Assembly (NCBI GenBank): GCA_001804565.1
Contig: MHAC01000055.1
Location: 8,909 to 44,518, forward strand
Source of the DNA: Ignavibacteria bacterium GWF2_33_9
Lineage (GTDB): Bacteria > Bacteroidota > Ignavibacteria > Kapaibacteriales > UBA2268
Direction of reading: 5' to 3'
Length of the DNA stretch: 35,610 bases
The notes under the pieces were generated by a model. It saw only the letters and a list, made by a program, of their open reading frames with translations. It had not been told where the DNA came from and did not search any database. The translations under genes were made by a program, and so were the position numbers. Shown in pieces: positions 20,694 to 29,503 of this stretch. Within the stretch, counting starts at the first letter, position 1; each line of letters begins with the position of its first letter.

Positions 20694-20753
20694 TTTAACT
20701 TCTTCAATTAATAAATATAAGGGCATTTTCACATTTATGCCCAGTATTGAGGT

Positions 20754-20847
20754 ATCGCCAAACACCCTTCTAAGAAACATAAAGGAAAATACCCCGATTC
20801 ATCGGAGCATTGCCTCACTTCGTTTCTTAGTTCTGAAAATTGGCGAT
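20754..20847 (-). promoter_or_regulatory. Nested inverted-repeat (structured) element upstream of propeller gene
   Basis: ATCGCCA(20754-20760)/TGGCGAT(20841-20847), CTAAGAAAC(20770-20778)/GTTTCTTAG(20822-20830), CCGAT/ATCGG(20794-20805). Confidence 0.5.
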
Positions 20848-21103
20848 TTTCACAGACAAACGATAGTAAGCTATGCTTACAAATATTTCAATTTTCATGG
20901 AATTGCTCTCAATTCCACTTGCAAAGTACAAAATACTTTCAAATAAATATCAATTACTTGAAATTTTTTATTAATTAATCAACTTTTTTTAAGTATTACT
21001 TTTCGCAAAATTGAATATAAAGAAGTAAATACAATTATGAAGTGTGTTTTAAAATGTTACAAATAAAACGTTTTCATTATTGTAATAAAAAATTTATTAT
21101 ACC

Positions 21104-21439
21104 TTACATCATCCCAAGGATAAGTTTTGCCTCATCTGAGAGCAAACTTGGGTCCCATGGCGGATCGAAAGTAAGGATTACTTTTGCATCTTTCACTTCG
21201 GGAACTTGTTTGATGGACGTTTCCACATCAGCGGGTAAACCTCCCGCAACAGGACACGTCGGGGCAGTAAGTGTCATCAGTACAACTGCTTCGCTGTCTT
21301 CGGTTATCTTAATATCATAAATCAAGCCTAAATCATATACGTTCACCGGGATTTCCGGATCGTAAACCAATTTAATAGCTTCGATAATCTTTTGTTCTAA
21401 TTCTACTGCACTGATTTTTTCAATTGTAGTTTCTGCCAT
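21104..21439 (-). CDS. SufT-like / MIP18 (DUF59) metal-sulfur cluster assembly protein
   Basis: IIEAIKLVYDPEIPVNVYDLGLIYDI, MTLTAPTCPVAGGLP; adjacent to sufU and sufS. Confidence 0.9.
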   Translation of the reverse strand: MAETTIEKISAVELEQKIIEAIKLVYDPEIPVNVYDLGLIYDIKITEDSEAVVLMTLTAPTCPVAGGLPADVETSIKQVPEVKDAKVILTFDPPWDPSLLSDEAKLILGMM

Positions 21440-21440
21440 A

Positions 21441-21866
21441 TTAAACCTTGTTTAGAGCATCTACGAGTGTATGCCAGGCAAGTGTCGCACATTTCACTCT
21501 GGTAGGATATTCTTTTACCCCGCAAAATACTTCCAGATTAATTTCGGTTGGTTCATGATCCTCGCAACCGTGAGTAACAATTTGATGAAACTCATCGTAA
21601 AGTGCTTTCACTTCTTCGAAGTTTTTTCCTTTAATCAAAGCAGACATAATCGAAGCTGATGCCTTGGAAATTGCGCATCCGTTTGCTTCAAATTTGACAT
21701 CTTTGATTGTTTTTCCTTCAACATTCAGGAATAAATCAATATGGTCTCCGCAAAGTGGATTGAATCCTTCCGAATGATTGGAACAATTATCTATATGACC
21801 CCAGTTACGGGGATTTTTATTATGGTCTAAGATTACTTCCTGGTATAAATCGCTTAATTCGCTCAT
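21441..21866 (-). CDS. sufU: SUF system Fe-S scaffold/sulfurtransferase SufU
   Basis: LYQEVILDHNKNPRNWG, NPLCGDHIDLFLNVEG, FEANGCAISKASASIMS. Confidence 0.93.
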   Translation of the reverse strand: MSELSDLYQEVILDHNKNPRNWGHIDNCSNHSEGFNPLCGDHIDLFLNVEGKTIKDVKFEANGCAISKASASIMSALIKGKNFEEVKALYDEFHQIVTHGCEDHEPTEINLEVFCGVKEYPTRVKCATLAWHTLVDALNKV

Positions 21867-23104
21867 ACGTTAAATGTTTGTATAACTGTTTTCAAACCTT
21901 TAATTAAAACGTTTATATCCTCTTCGGTATTGTAAAAAGCGAGTGATGCTCTTGCTGTTGCAGGGATGCCGAAACATTTCATCACAGGTTGTGTGCAGTG
22001 CTGTCCTGTACGGATTGCAATTCCTTGTTTGTCCAAAATTGTTCCGATATCATGAGGGTGAATATCTTCCAAAATGAAGGAAATTATGCTTGCTTTTTTC
22101 TCTGCTGTTCCAATGATTTTCACTTCTGGGATTTCCATTATTTTTTCTGTTGCGTAATTCAACAAATGATTTTCATATTCCAAAATTCTGTCAATTCCTA
22201 ATGATTGGAAATAAATCACTGCTGCTGCGAGTCCGATTGCACCTTCAATGTTTTGCGTGCCTGCTTCGAATCTTTCCGGCAAATCTGCAAATATAGTCTT
22301 TTCTAATGTAACGGACTTAATCATATCGCCGCCTGTTTTGAAAGGTACCATTTTGTCCAGCAGATCAAACTTGCCGTATAAAACTCCAATCCCGGTTGGT
22401 CCGTAAAGTTTATGTCCTGAAAAAGCAAGAAAATCACAATCCAGGTCCTGCACGTCTATTTGCGTATGTTGAATTGACTGCGAAGCATCGAGACACGTTA
22501 CAACTCCAACCTTTTTTGCTTTTGCAAAGATTTCCTTTACGGGATTTATTGTTCCAAGTGAATTGGATATATGCACCAAAGAGACAATTTTCGTTCTTGG
22601 AGAAAGCAATTTTGCGTATTCTTCCCAAACCAATTCGCCTCGTTCATTTATCGGTATATATTTCAATATAAGATTCTTTTCCTTTGCTAATTGCTGCCAT
22701 GGAACAATGTTAGCATGATGCTCCATTTCTGTTATAATTATCTCATCTCCTTCCTGCAAATTGAATCTTGCATATGAATATGCTATTAGATTAAGCGATT
22801 CAGTTGCACCACTGGTGAATATAATTTCCTCAAAACGGTTTGCATTTATGAATTTACGGATTATTTCACGTGCATTTTCGTATCTCTCTGTGCTGAGCTG
22901 CGAATAGTGATAAACGCTGCGATGAATATTTGAATAGTAATTTGTGTATAAATCGGTAATCGCATCAATCACAACCTTAGGTTTTTGAGTGGATGCAGCA
23001 CTATCCAAATAAATGAAGGGCTTTCCGTTCATTTTTGTTTGCAGAATCGGGAAATCATTTCTGATTTGTGCAATTTCTTGTGGATTATTTATAAGAGAAT
23101 TCAT
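21863..23104 (-). CDS. sufS: Cysteine desulfurase SufS
   Basis: FIYLDSAASTQKP, ITEMEHHANIVPWQ, DFLAFSGHKLYGPTGIGVLYGK, RTGQHCTQPVM; ATGA overlap with sufU. Confidence 0.95.
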   Translation of the reverse strand: MNSLINNPQEIAQIRNDFPILQTKMNGKPFIYLDSAASTQKPKVVIDAITDLYTNYYSNIHRSVYHYSQLSTERYENAREIIRKFINANRFEEIIFTSGATESLNLIAYSYARFNLQEGDEIIITEMEHHANIVPWQQLAKEKNLILKYIPINERGELVWEEYAKLLSPRTKIVSLVHISNSLGTINPVKEIFAKAKKVGVVTCLDASQSIQHTQIDVQDLDCDFLAFSGHKLYGPTGIGVLYGKFDLLDKMVPFKTGGDMIKSVTLEKTIFADLPERFEAGTQNIEGAIGLAAAVIYFQSLGIDRILEYENHLLNYATEKIMEIPEVKIIGTAEKKASIISFILEDIHPHDIGTILDKQGIAIRTGQHCTQPVMKCFGIPATARASLAFYNTEEDINVLIKGLKTVIQTFNV

Positions 23105-23225
23105 TTTTTCATTTTATTAAATTTGAATAATTTAAAAACGGATTAAAAGATTATCTATTTATTATTTAAACTATTCCTTTATATTTGTTAAATTTGAAAT
23201 TAATGAAAACAGAAAACAAAGATTT

Positions 23226-23978
23226 ATGGATTATTCAGTAAATACCACAATTAAAAATTCCATTCTGGAAATTGAATTTTACAATCGCAGGGCAAATTCA
23301 CTCAATTCTGATATGCTCAAACAATTAACAGAGATATTTGATGATGCAGGCAAAAATGATGAAATTCTCGCAATCATTTTCCGTAGTAAAGGCGAAAAGG
23401 TCTTTTCTGCTGGAGCTAGTTTCGACGAAATGATGGCTATTGAAGATTTTCAGATTGCAAAGCAGTTTTTCCTTGGATTTGCAAAATTAATTTGGTCGAT
23501 GGTGAATTGTCCGAAATTCGTTATCACTCTCATTCAGGGTAAAGCAATTGGGGGTTCGGTTGGACTTACTGCAGCTTCCGATTACGTCATTGCCACCGAA
23601 AATGCTGAATTCCGACTTAGTGAATATAGCGTTGGGATTGGTCCTTTCGTTATTGCTCCTGCAATCGAAAAGAAAATTGGCTTGTCGCCTCTTATGGAAA
23701 TGACTATCGATACTGAATATCGCTCTGTGGAATGGGCATTGAGAAAAGGTCTTGTGTATAAAGTATTTCCTGATATTGAGCAAGTGAATGAATTCACTTA
23801 TAAACTTGCAGCGGATATTGCCAAACATAATCCAAAAGCAGTGGAAGAACTTAAAACAATTTTCTGGGAAAAAGAAAGGACTGATTTCAGCCATTATGAA
23901 GAAAGAGCAGAAAAAAGCGCCCGCTTGCTCCTCACTGACTTCACAAAGGCATTCCTAAGAGATTTCAAAGGTGGATAA
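23226..23978 (+). CDS. Enoyl-CoA hydratase/isomerase family protein
   Basis: KVFSAGASFDEM, CPKFVITLIQGKAIGGSVGLTAASDYVIATENAEFRLSEYSVGIGP crotonase motifs. Confidence 0.88.
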   Translation: MDYSVNTTIKNSILEIEFYNRRANSLNSDMLKQLTEIFDDAGKNDEILAIIFRSKGEKVFSAGASFDEMMAIEDFQIAKQFFLGFAKLIWSMVNCPKFVITLIQGKAIGGSVGLTAASDYVIATENAEFRLSEYSVGIGPFVIAPAIEKKIGLSPLMEMTIDTEYRSVEWALRKGLVYKVFPDIEQVNEFTYKLAADIAKHNPKAVEELKTIFWEKERTDFSHYEERAEKSARLLLTDFTKAFLRDFKGG

Positions 23979-24042
23979 ATTGAATATCTATTGCTTTGGT
24001 AATTTCTTTTTCTTTAATTTGATTTTTTAAAGAGGTTATTTC

Positions 24043-24684
24043 TTGGAAACTAAATTTACTATTCAATCATTTTCTACCAAAAAGTTTAATCTTATCTTTT
24101 TTATTGCTTTTATCATTATTGTTGCCTTAACCATTTTTATTACATTAGAAGTTGCGGAATATTTGGTGGCTGCAATTTTTATTTTGCTTATTCCGATAAT
24201 TTTATTATCCCGAAAACTTGCAATTAAAAATCTCGAACTTACTGTTGGAACCGGTTTCCTCAAAATTAACGACAAAACAATTGATTTAAAGTCAGTGAAA
24301 GGCTATCATTTTTATGAAAAAGTTGCATTGATTATTTCCTTCGATATCCTTTATAATGAGAAGAATACTCTAACTATTCCGTGCTTGAATACCAAAGCAA
24401 ATTCTGCAAAATTTCACGAATTTATGAAAACATTCATAAATGAATGCAATAGAGTAAATCCTGATGCAGTGCCGATGAATTATCAGGAAGTGCACGTTAA
24501 AGAAATTTATATTTTGCGGCCAATTATAATTCTAGGTTTAGTGTTGATTGGTATTCTGGATTTATACATGATTTATGGTTTATTTTTCGGTGGAGTCTTC
24601 CTCTGGGGAATTCTTTTGATGAATATATTAATCTTGTCTTTCATCCCATATTTAAAGAAAAAGAAGAAAAATCCTCAAGAATAA
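24043..24684 (+). CDS. Hypothetical membrane protein (TTG start)
   Basis: Long ORF with two hydrophobic hairpins; AGAGG upstream of TTG. Confidence 0.55.
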   Translation: METKFTIQSFSTKKFNLIFFIAFIIIVALTIFITLEVAEYLVAAIFILLIPIILLSRKLAIKNLELTVGTGFLKINDKTIDLKSVKGYHFYEKVALIISFDILYNEKNTLTIPCLNTKANSAKFHEFMKTFINECNRVNPDAVPMNYQEVHVKEIYILRPIIILGLVLIGILDLYMIYGLFFGGVFLWGILLMNILILSFIPYLKKKKKNPQE

Positions 24685-24810
24685 ACAAATGGACCTCATT
24701 GGTCGCTTAAGTGCTTAATTTTGCAGAAAGCACATGAGATTGGTTATTAGAAAATAATCAATTAATATTTCTTGCTTTTTTGTAATTTGCAATTGTTAAA
24801 GTAGCAATCT

Positions 24811-25788
24811 ATGGAAAATAAAAGTTTGAACAAAAATTTGCATTCCGCAAAGAACGCTAAAAAAGATGAATTCTATACGCAACTCCCCGATATAGAACGT
24901 GAACTGAGGCACTATAAAGACCATTTTAAGGGTAAAACCGTTTTCTGCAACTGCGATGACCCCCGAGTGAGTAACTTCTTTAATTATTTCGCTTTGAACT
25001 TCGAGCCGCTCGGTCTGAAGAAACTCATCACCACCTGCTACAAAAGCCAAAATGCCGACCTTTTCAGTACGAACGATTCCGAAAGTGCTGTTTATCTGGA
25101 ATATTACGGCGATAAAAACGACAATAAAGTGCCCGACCCCGAGGAAATCGGAATTAAAAAGCTAAGCGGGGACGGCGACTTCCGCAGTAAAGAAAGCATA
25201 AAACTGCTCAAGCAAGCCGACATCGTGGTAACAAATCCCCCATTTTCCCTATTCCGTGAGTATGTCGCTCAATTAATGGAATACGATAAAAAGTTTGTAA
25301 TAATAGGACACCAAAATTCTATTACATATAAAGAAATTTTCAAGTTGATTAAAGAAAATAAGATATGGTTGGGATATGGCTTTAAACGGAATTGTGCACA
25401 TTTCATTAACAGTCATTATGTTGATTATGCTTCAGACGCAGACCATAAAGAAGGAATGATTAGAGTTTCCGGAATAGTATGGTTTACAAATCTTGATATT
25501 CAAAAAAGACACGAAGACCTGATTTTATTCAAAAAATACACACCTGAAGAATACCCAAAATATGATAATTACGATGCTATAAACGTAGATAAAACAAAGG
25601 AAATCCCAATGGATTATGATGGAGCAATGGGCGTTCCAATCACCTTCCTCGATAAATACAATCCCGAGCAGTTTGAGATTTTGGGACAAATGGTAACAAC
25701 TACAATTGATGATTTTAATTTTGGATATCCATACGTAAATGGGAAAAAAATTTACGCACGAATATTAATAAGGAATAAGCGGATATGA
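24811..25788 (+). CDS. EcoRI-family adenine-specific DNA methyltransferase
   Basis: LHSAKNAKKDEFYTQLPDIERELRHYKDHFKGKTVFCNCDDPRVSNFFNYFALNFEPLGLKKLITTCY and IVVTNPPFSLFREYVAQL. Confidence 0.92.
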   Translation: MENKSLNKNLHSAKNAKKDEFYTQLPDIERELRHYKDHFKGKTVFCNCDDPRVSNFFNYFALNFEPLGLKKLITTCYKSQNADLFSTNDSESAVYLEYYGDKNDNKVPDPEEIGIKKLSGDGDFRSKESIKLLKQADIVVTNPPFSLFREYVAQLMEYDKKFVIIGHQNSITYKEIFKLIKENKIWLGYGFKRNCAHFINSHYVDYASDADHKEGMIRVSGIVWFTNLDIQKRHEDLILFKKYTPEEYPKYDNYDAINVDKTKEIPMDYDGAMGVPITFLDKYNPEQFEILGQMVTTTIDDFNFGYPYVNGKKIYARILIRNKRI

Positions 25789-25856
25789 GAGAGATGAGAA
25801 TATGTGGAAAAAAAATCTTTTCCTAAGTCGTAATATTTATTTATTTTTGTTATGAA

Positions 25857-25879
25857 GATTTAACAATAATTGTTAAATC
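25857..25879. promoter_or_regulatory. Perfect 23-nt palindrome, candidate operator of the MltR-OLD operon
   Basis: GATTTAACAAT-A-ATTGTTAAATC, about 33 bp before the ATG at 25912. Confidence 0.6.
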
Positions 25880-25902
25880 ATATATTTTAAAACAAAATAG
25901 GG

Positions 25903-26502
25903 GTGGAGAGAATGATGCTGCCAGTTCATGTTGAAGAACAAAAAAATAATTCTAAAGCAAAATCAAAAAAAAGTAAGGACAGTAATTGGGAATTACATTT
26001 TCTTATTGAACAATTTCAAAAGGAGAGCGACCGAGCAGCAGTTATATTAATAACTTCAATTTTAGATGAACTATTATTGAAATTATTAAAATGTTTTCTT
26101 GTTCCAATTTCTTCTTCAGAAGATAATCTTTTTGATAATGCAAATAGTCCACTTTCTAATTTTAGTTCTAAAATTGATATTTCATTTAGATTAGGACTTA
26201 TAAGTAATAAATTTTCCAGAGATTTACATTTAATCCGCAAAATTCGTAATTCATTTGCTCATGATATATTTAACTGCAATTTCGAAAATGGAGCAGTTAA
26301 ATCTAGAATTGATGAATTGGAAAAATCTATTATTCACTCACAGAAAATTGATAATATACCGAGGCAAGACGATTTACTTAAAGGCTCAAGGGGTATGTTC
26401 TTATATTTAGCTGGGTTTATGATATGGCAAATAAAAAAGAATATTAATAATATTAATGAACTTAGCAGTTGTTTACCAGAGTCCCTATATATCGGGGAAT
26501 AG
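25903..26502 (+). CDS. MltR-like domain protein
   Basis: FQKESDRAAVILITSILDELLLKLLKCFLVP...LFDNANSPLSNFSSKIDISFRLGLIS...DLHLIRKIRNSFAHD. ORF opens with GTG at 25903; ATG at 25912 also possible with GGAGAG as RBS. Confidence 0.82.
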   Translation: MERMMLPVHVEEQKNNSKAKSKKSKDSNWELHFLIEQFQKESDRAAVILITSILDELLLKLLKCFLVPISSSEDNLFDNANSPLSNFSSKIDISFRLGLISNKFSRDLHLIRKIRNSFAHDIFNCNFENGAVKSRIDELEKSIIHSQKIDNIPRQDDLLKGSRGMFLYLAGFMIWQIKKNINNINELSSCLPESLYIGE

Positions 26503-26510
26503 AATAAAAT

Positions 26511-28319
26511 ATGAAGATTAAATCGCTTAAAATTAGTAATTGGAGATCAATAAACTATATTGAATTAGATTTGCAAAATCTTATGATATTTATTGGTCAG
26601 AATAATCATGGTAAGTCAAATGTCTTATCATCTTTGCTTTTCTTTTTTGGTGAATTAAATTGTAATGATTTAGATTACAAAGACGGTACTGATGAGTTAT
26701 ATGTTGAAATTGAATTTGAAAATTTAGATGATATTGACAAATCAACTTTTAAAAAGTATTTGACAGCGGATAATCATATAAAAGTCAGAAAATCAGCTAC
26801 TAAAGGTAATAAAGTAGAATATCATGGATATTTAGAAATTGCAACTGAAGAATGGCTTAAAGATGGAGCAGAAAAACAATTTACTGATTTAAAAAGTGCC
26901 AAGGAATTACCATTAGGACATTATTTACCTGATTCTGGCAAATTAACACAAAAAGCGTATAAGGAAGCAAGGGATAAGTATATTGAAGAAAATAGAAATG
27001 AGATAAATTTTCAATATCAACTTGAAAACGATCCATTTTTAGGATTAACAAATGTTGCATCAGGCATTTTTGGAGATGTGTTTTATATCCCTTCTGTTAA
27101 GGATGCTAATTCTGAATTAAAATTGGGTACAAATAGTAGTTCTATTTTCAATAAACTTTATTCAAGAGTAATAAATCAGATATCGGAATCCAATCCTGAT
27201 TATAAAGAAGCTAAAGATAAAATGTCCGCTCTAATGAAAATCTTAAATAAAGAAACAGTTGAAGGAACGAAAAATGAACAAAGGCCAGAAGAACTTAATG
27301 TTCTTGAATCAAGTATTGCTGATGAATTGAAAAGTTGGCAAACAACAATTGATATTGAAATAACTCCACCAAATATTGACGATATATTTAAAGTAGGGGC
27401 TTCTGTTTGGATTAATGATGGAATTAAAACAGATATAACAAGAAAAGGTCATGGACTTCAAAGGGCAGTAATCTTTGCTTTAGTTAAATCATGGGCAAAA
27501 TTGTTAATGAATGAAAAACAAAAACAAGAAGAAACATCTGAAAATACTGAAGCTGAAGATAACACAAAAAAGAGCAAGAGAAAATCTTCCAGTTCTGTTT
27601 ATTTCATTATTGAAGAACCAGAACTTTATTTGCATCCTCAGGCTCAACGAGAATTGTTTTCTACACTTGTTGATTTATCTAAAACGGATAATCAAGTTTT
27701 GCTCTGTACTCATTCAAGTTCTTTTATTAATTTAGAAAATTACAAATCAATTTGCATAATCAAAAAAGATAATCAAGAGGAAGGAACAAAAGTCTTTCAA
27801 TATCTTGATGAATTATTTATTGATCCTGAGATAATCAAACAATTTAATCTTTCTTATTGGGTAAACCCTGATAGAAGCGAATTATTTTTTGCAACAAAAG
27901 TAATTCTTGTAGAAGGGCAAACTGAAAAGATAATACTACCTTTTTTAGCAAAAAAATTATTAATTCATAAGTTTGATTATTCAATTATAGACTGTGAAAG
28001 TAAGGATAAAATGATTCCTTATATTGAATTGCTAAATAAATTCAAAATAAAATATATTACTGTTTATGATTTAGATCATCAAACTGGAAAATCGCTTGAT
28101 GCTATTAATTGTGCTGATAAATCCAGCACCTTAATCAATAGTAAAATTGATTCATCATTGGGTCAATACATTATTTTTGAAAATGATATAGAAGAAGAAA
28201 TAGGTATAACTGAAAAAGATAATAAAAATAAACCGTACAAAGCATTAACAACTGTAAATGATGATGCTTTTAATATTAGTGATTCGCTTAAGGAAAAAAT
28301 AAAAAAAATATTTGAATAA
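26511..28319 (+). CDS. OLD-family ATP-dependent endonuclease (ABC ATPase + TOPRIM)
   Basis: Walker A FIGQNNHGKSNVL; Walker B VYFIIEEPELYLHPQAQREL; TOPRIM ILVEGQTEKIILPFLAKKL and YITVYDLDHQTGKS; 8 bp after the MltR-like ORF. Confidence 0.9.
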   Translation: MKIKSLKISNWRSINYIELDLQNLMIFIGQNNHGKSNVLSSLLFFFGELNCNDLDYKDGTDELYVEIEFENLDDIDKSTFKKYLTADNHIKVRKSATKGNKVEYHGYLEIATEEWLKDGAEKQFTDLKSAKELPLGHYLPDSGKLTQKAYKEARDKYIEENRNEINFQYQLENDPFLGLTNVASGIFGDVFYIPSVKDANSELKLGTNSSSIFNKLYSRVINQISESNPDYKEAKDKMSALMKILNKETVEGTKNEQRPEELNVLESSIADELKSWQTTIDIEITPPNIDDIFKVGASVWINDGIKTDITRKGHGLQRAVIFALVKSWAKLLMNEKQKQEETSENTEAEDNTKKSKRKSSSSVYFIIEEPELYLHPQAQRELFSTLVDLSKTDNQVLLCTHSSSFINLENYKSICIIKKDNQEEGTKVFQYLDELFIDPEIIKQFNLSYWVNPDRSELFFATKVILVEGQTEKIILPFLAKKLLIHKFDYSIIDCESKDKMIPYIELLNKFKIKYITVYDLDHQTGKSLDAINCADKSSTLINSKIDSSLGQYIIFENDIEEEIGITEKDNKNKPYKALTTVNDDAFNISDSLKEKIKKIFE

Positions 28320-28341
28320 AAACACAATAAAAATATAGTTC

Positions 28342-28740
28342 TTTGATTTTTGTATCCCGCCGCCTCTCCTCCCCCTCTAACAAGAGGGAGCTGGGGGCGT
28401 GTCAGGAGGCAGGAGGGAGGAGGGAGTTGGGGTGTTCCTGTGTTACCATAGTATAATCACTACGTGATAAAAAATACAAGAACCGTAGAAAAGAAATCAC
28501 ATAGTGATTTCATTAAGGTAACCAAACAAAGAATGAACAGATAGATATCACGTAGTGATTTGATTTTTGTATCCCGCCGCCTCTCCTCCCCCTCTAACAA
28601 GAGGGGGCTGGGGGGTGTGTCAGGAGACAGGAGGGAGGAGAGAAGAGGGAGGAGGGAGTTGAGGTGTTCCTGTGTTACCAAAGTAATATCACTATGTGAT
28701 AAAAAATGCAAGAACCGTAGAAAAAATATCACGTAGTGAT
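28342..28740. repeat. Imperfect tandem duplication, unit about 217 bp
   Basis: TTTGATTTTTGTATCCCGCCGCCTCTCCTCCCCCTCTAACAAGAGGG... at 28342 and again at 28559, each carrying the C/G-rich palindrome, a GTTACC box and two hairpins. Confidence 0.85.
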
Positions 28741-28994
28741 TGTACTTAGGTAACCAGTCTAAGGAAGGATAAAAAATATCACGTAGTGATTGTATTAAGG
28801 TAACCAAACAAAGCAAGAACAGATAGATATCACGTAGTGATTGTACTTAGGTAACCAGTCTAAGGAAGGATAAAAAATATCACGTAGTGATTGTATTAAG
28901 GTAACCAATCAAAGCAAGAACAGATAGATATCACGTAGTGATTAAATTAAGGTAACCAAACAGAAGCAAGAACAGATAGATATCACGTAGTGAT
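28456..28994. repeat. Upstream REP-like hairpin array (10 copies)
   Basis: ATCAC-GTA-GTGAT or its reverse form at 28456, 28496, 28547, 28688, 28728, 28778, 28829, 28879, 28930, 28982 (13 nt each; variants at 28496 and 28688). Confidence 0.92.
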
Positions 28995-29018
28995 TGTATT
29001 ATAAAAAAGGAAGAACTT

Positions 29019-29492
29019 ATGGCAAACACTTATACACAAATTTTCATACAAGTCGTCTTTGTTGTGAAAGCCAGACAAAACCTAATTCCTCAAGAAAAAA
29101 AGGAAGAGCTTTTCAAGTATATTGCCGGCATAATAAAAGAAAAGGGTCATAAATTATATATAGTAAACGGGATGTCTGACCATGTGCATATTCTTCTGGG
29201 TTATAATCCGGTAGAAGCACTTTCTGATTTGGTAAAAGAAGTAAAACGGTGTTCTTCAATTTATATAAACAACAATAAATGGGTGAAAGGGAAATTCGAA
29301 TGGCAACCTGGTTACGGTGGTTTTTCCTATTCAAAATCCCAAACTAATGCTGTTTATAAATATATAGAAAATCAGGAAAAGCATCATAAAAAGAAAACTT
29401 TCCGTGAAGAGTATGTAGAATTTCTCAAGAAGTACGAAGTAGATTATGACGAGAGATATATCTTTGAGGAAGTACTTAATACCTTAGTTTAA
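29019..29492 (+). CDS. IS200/IS605-like Y1 transposase, REP-associated tyrosine transposase (RAYT) type
   Basis: YTQIFIQVVFVVKARQNLI, GMSDHVHILLGYNP (HxH), QTNAVYKYIENQEKHHKKKTFREEY (catalytic Tyr region). Confidence 0.9.
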   Translation: MANTYTQIFIQVVFVVKARQNLIPQEKKEELFKYIAGIIKEKGHKLYIVNGMSDHVHILLGYNPVEALSDLVKEVKRCSSIYINNNKWVKGKFEWQPGYGGFSYSKSQTNAVYKYIENQEKHHKKKTFREEYVEFLKKYEVDYDERYIFEEVLNTLV

Positions 29493-29503
29493 AACATAGT
29501 GTA

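Noticed and set aside
20545-20946. 133-aa plus-strand ORF
   Set aside because: Antisense to the propeller gene start and its structured leader; no domain signature.
26511-28319. Gabija (GajA/GajB) system
   Set aside because: OLD-like protein present but no UvrD-type helicase downstream; the next gene is the RAYT.
28373-28435. G-quadruplex in the GGAGGCAGGAGGGAGGAGGGAGTTGGGG tract
   Set aside because: I find only three closely spaced runs of three or more G within short loops, so the strict four-tract consensus is not met; left as unproven.
28460-28816. 118-aa minus-strand ORF
   Set aside because: Lies entirely in the tandem repeats and encodes repeated low-complexity peptides; a by-product of the repeat structure.
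28456-28994. Possible CRISPR array (short repeats at regular ~50-bp spacing)
   Set aside because: Repeat is a 13-nt hairpin, spacers are two repeating types rather than unique sequences, orientation varies, and no cas genes are present; it fits REP/RAYT better.
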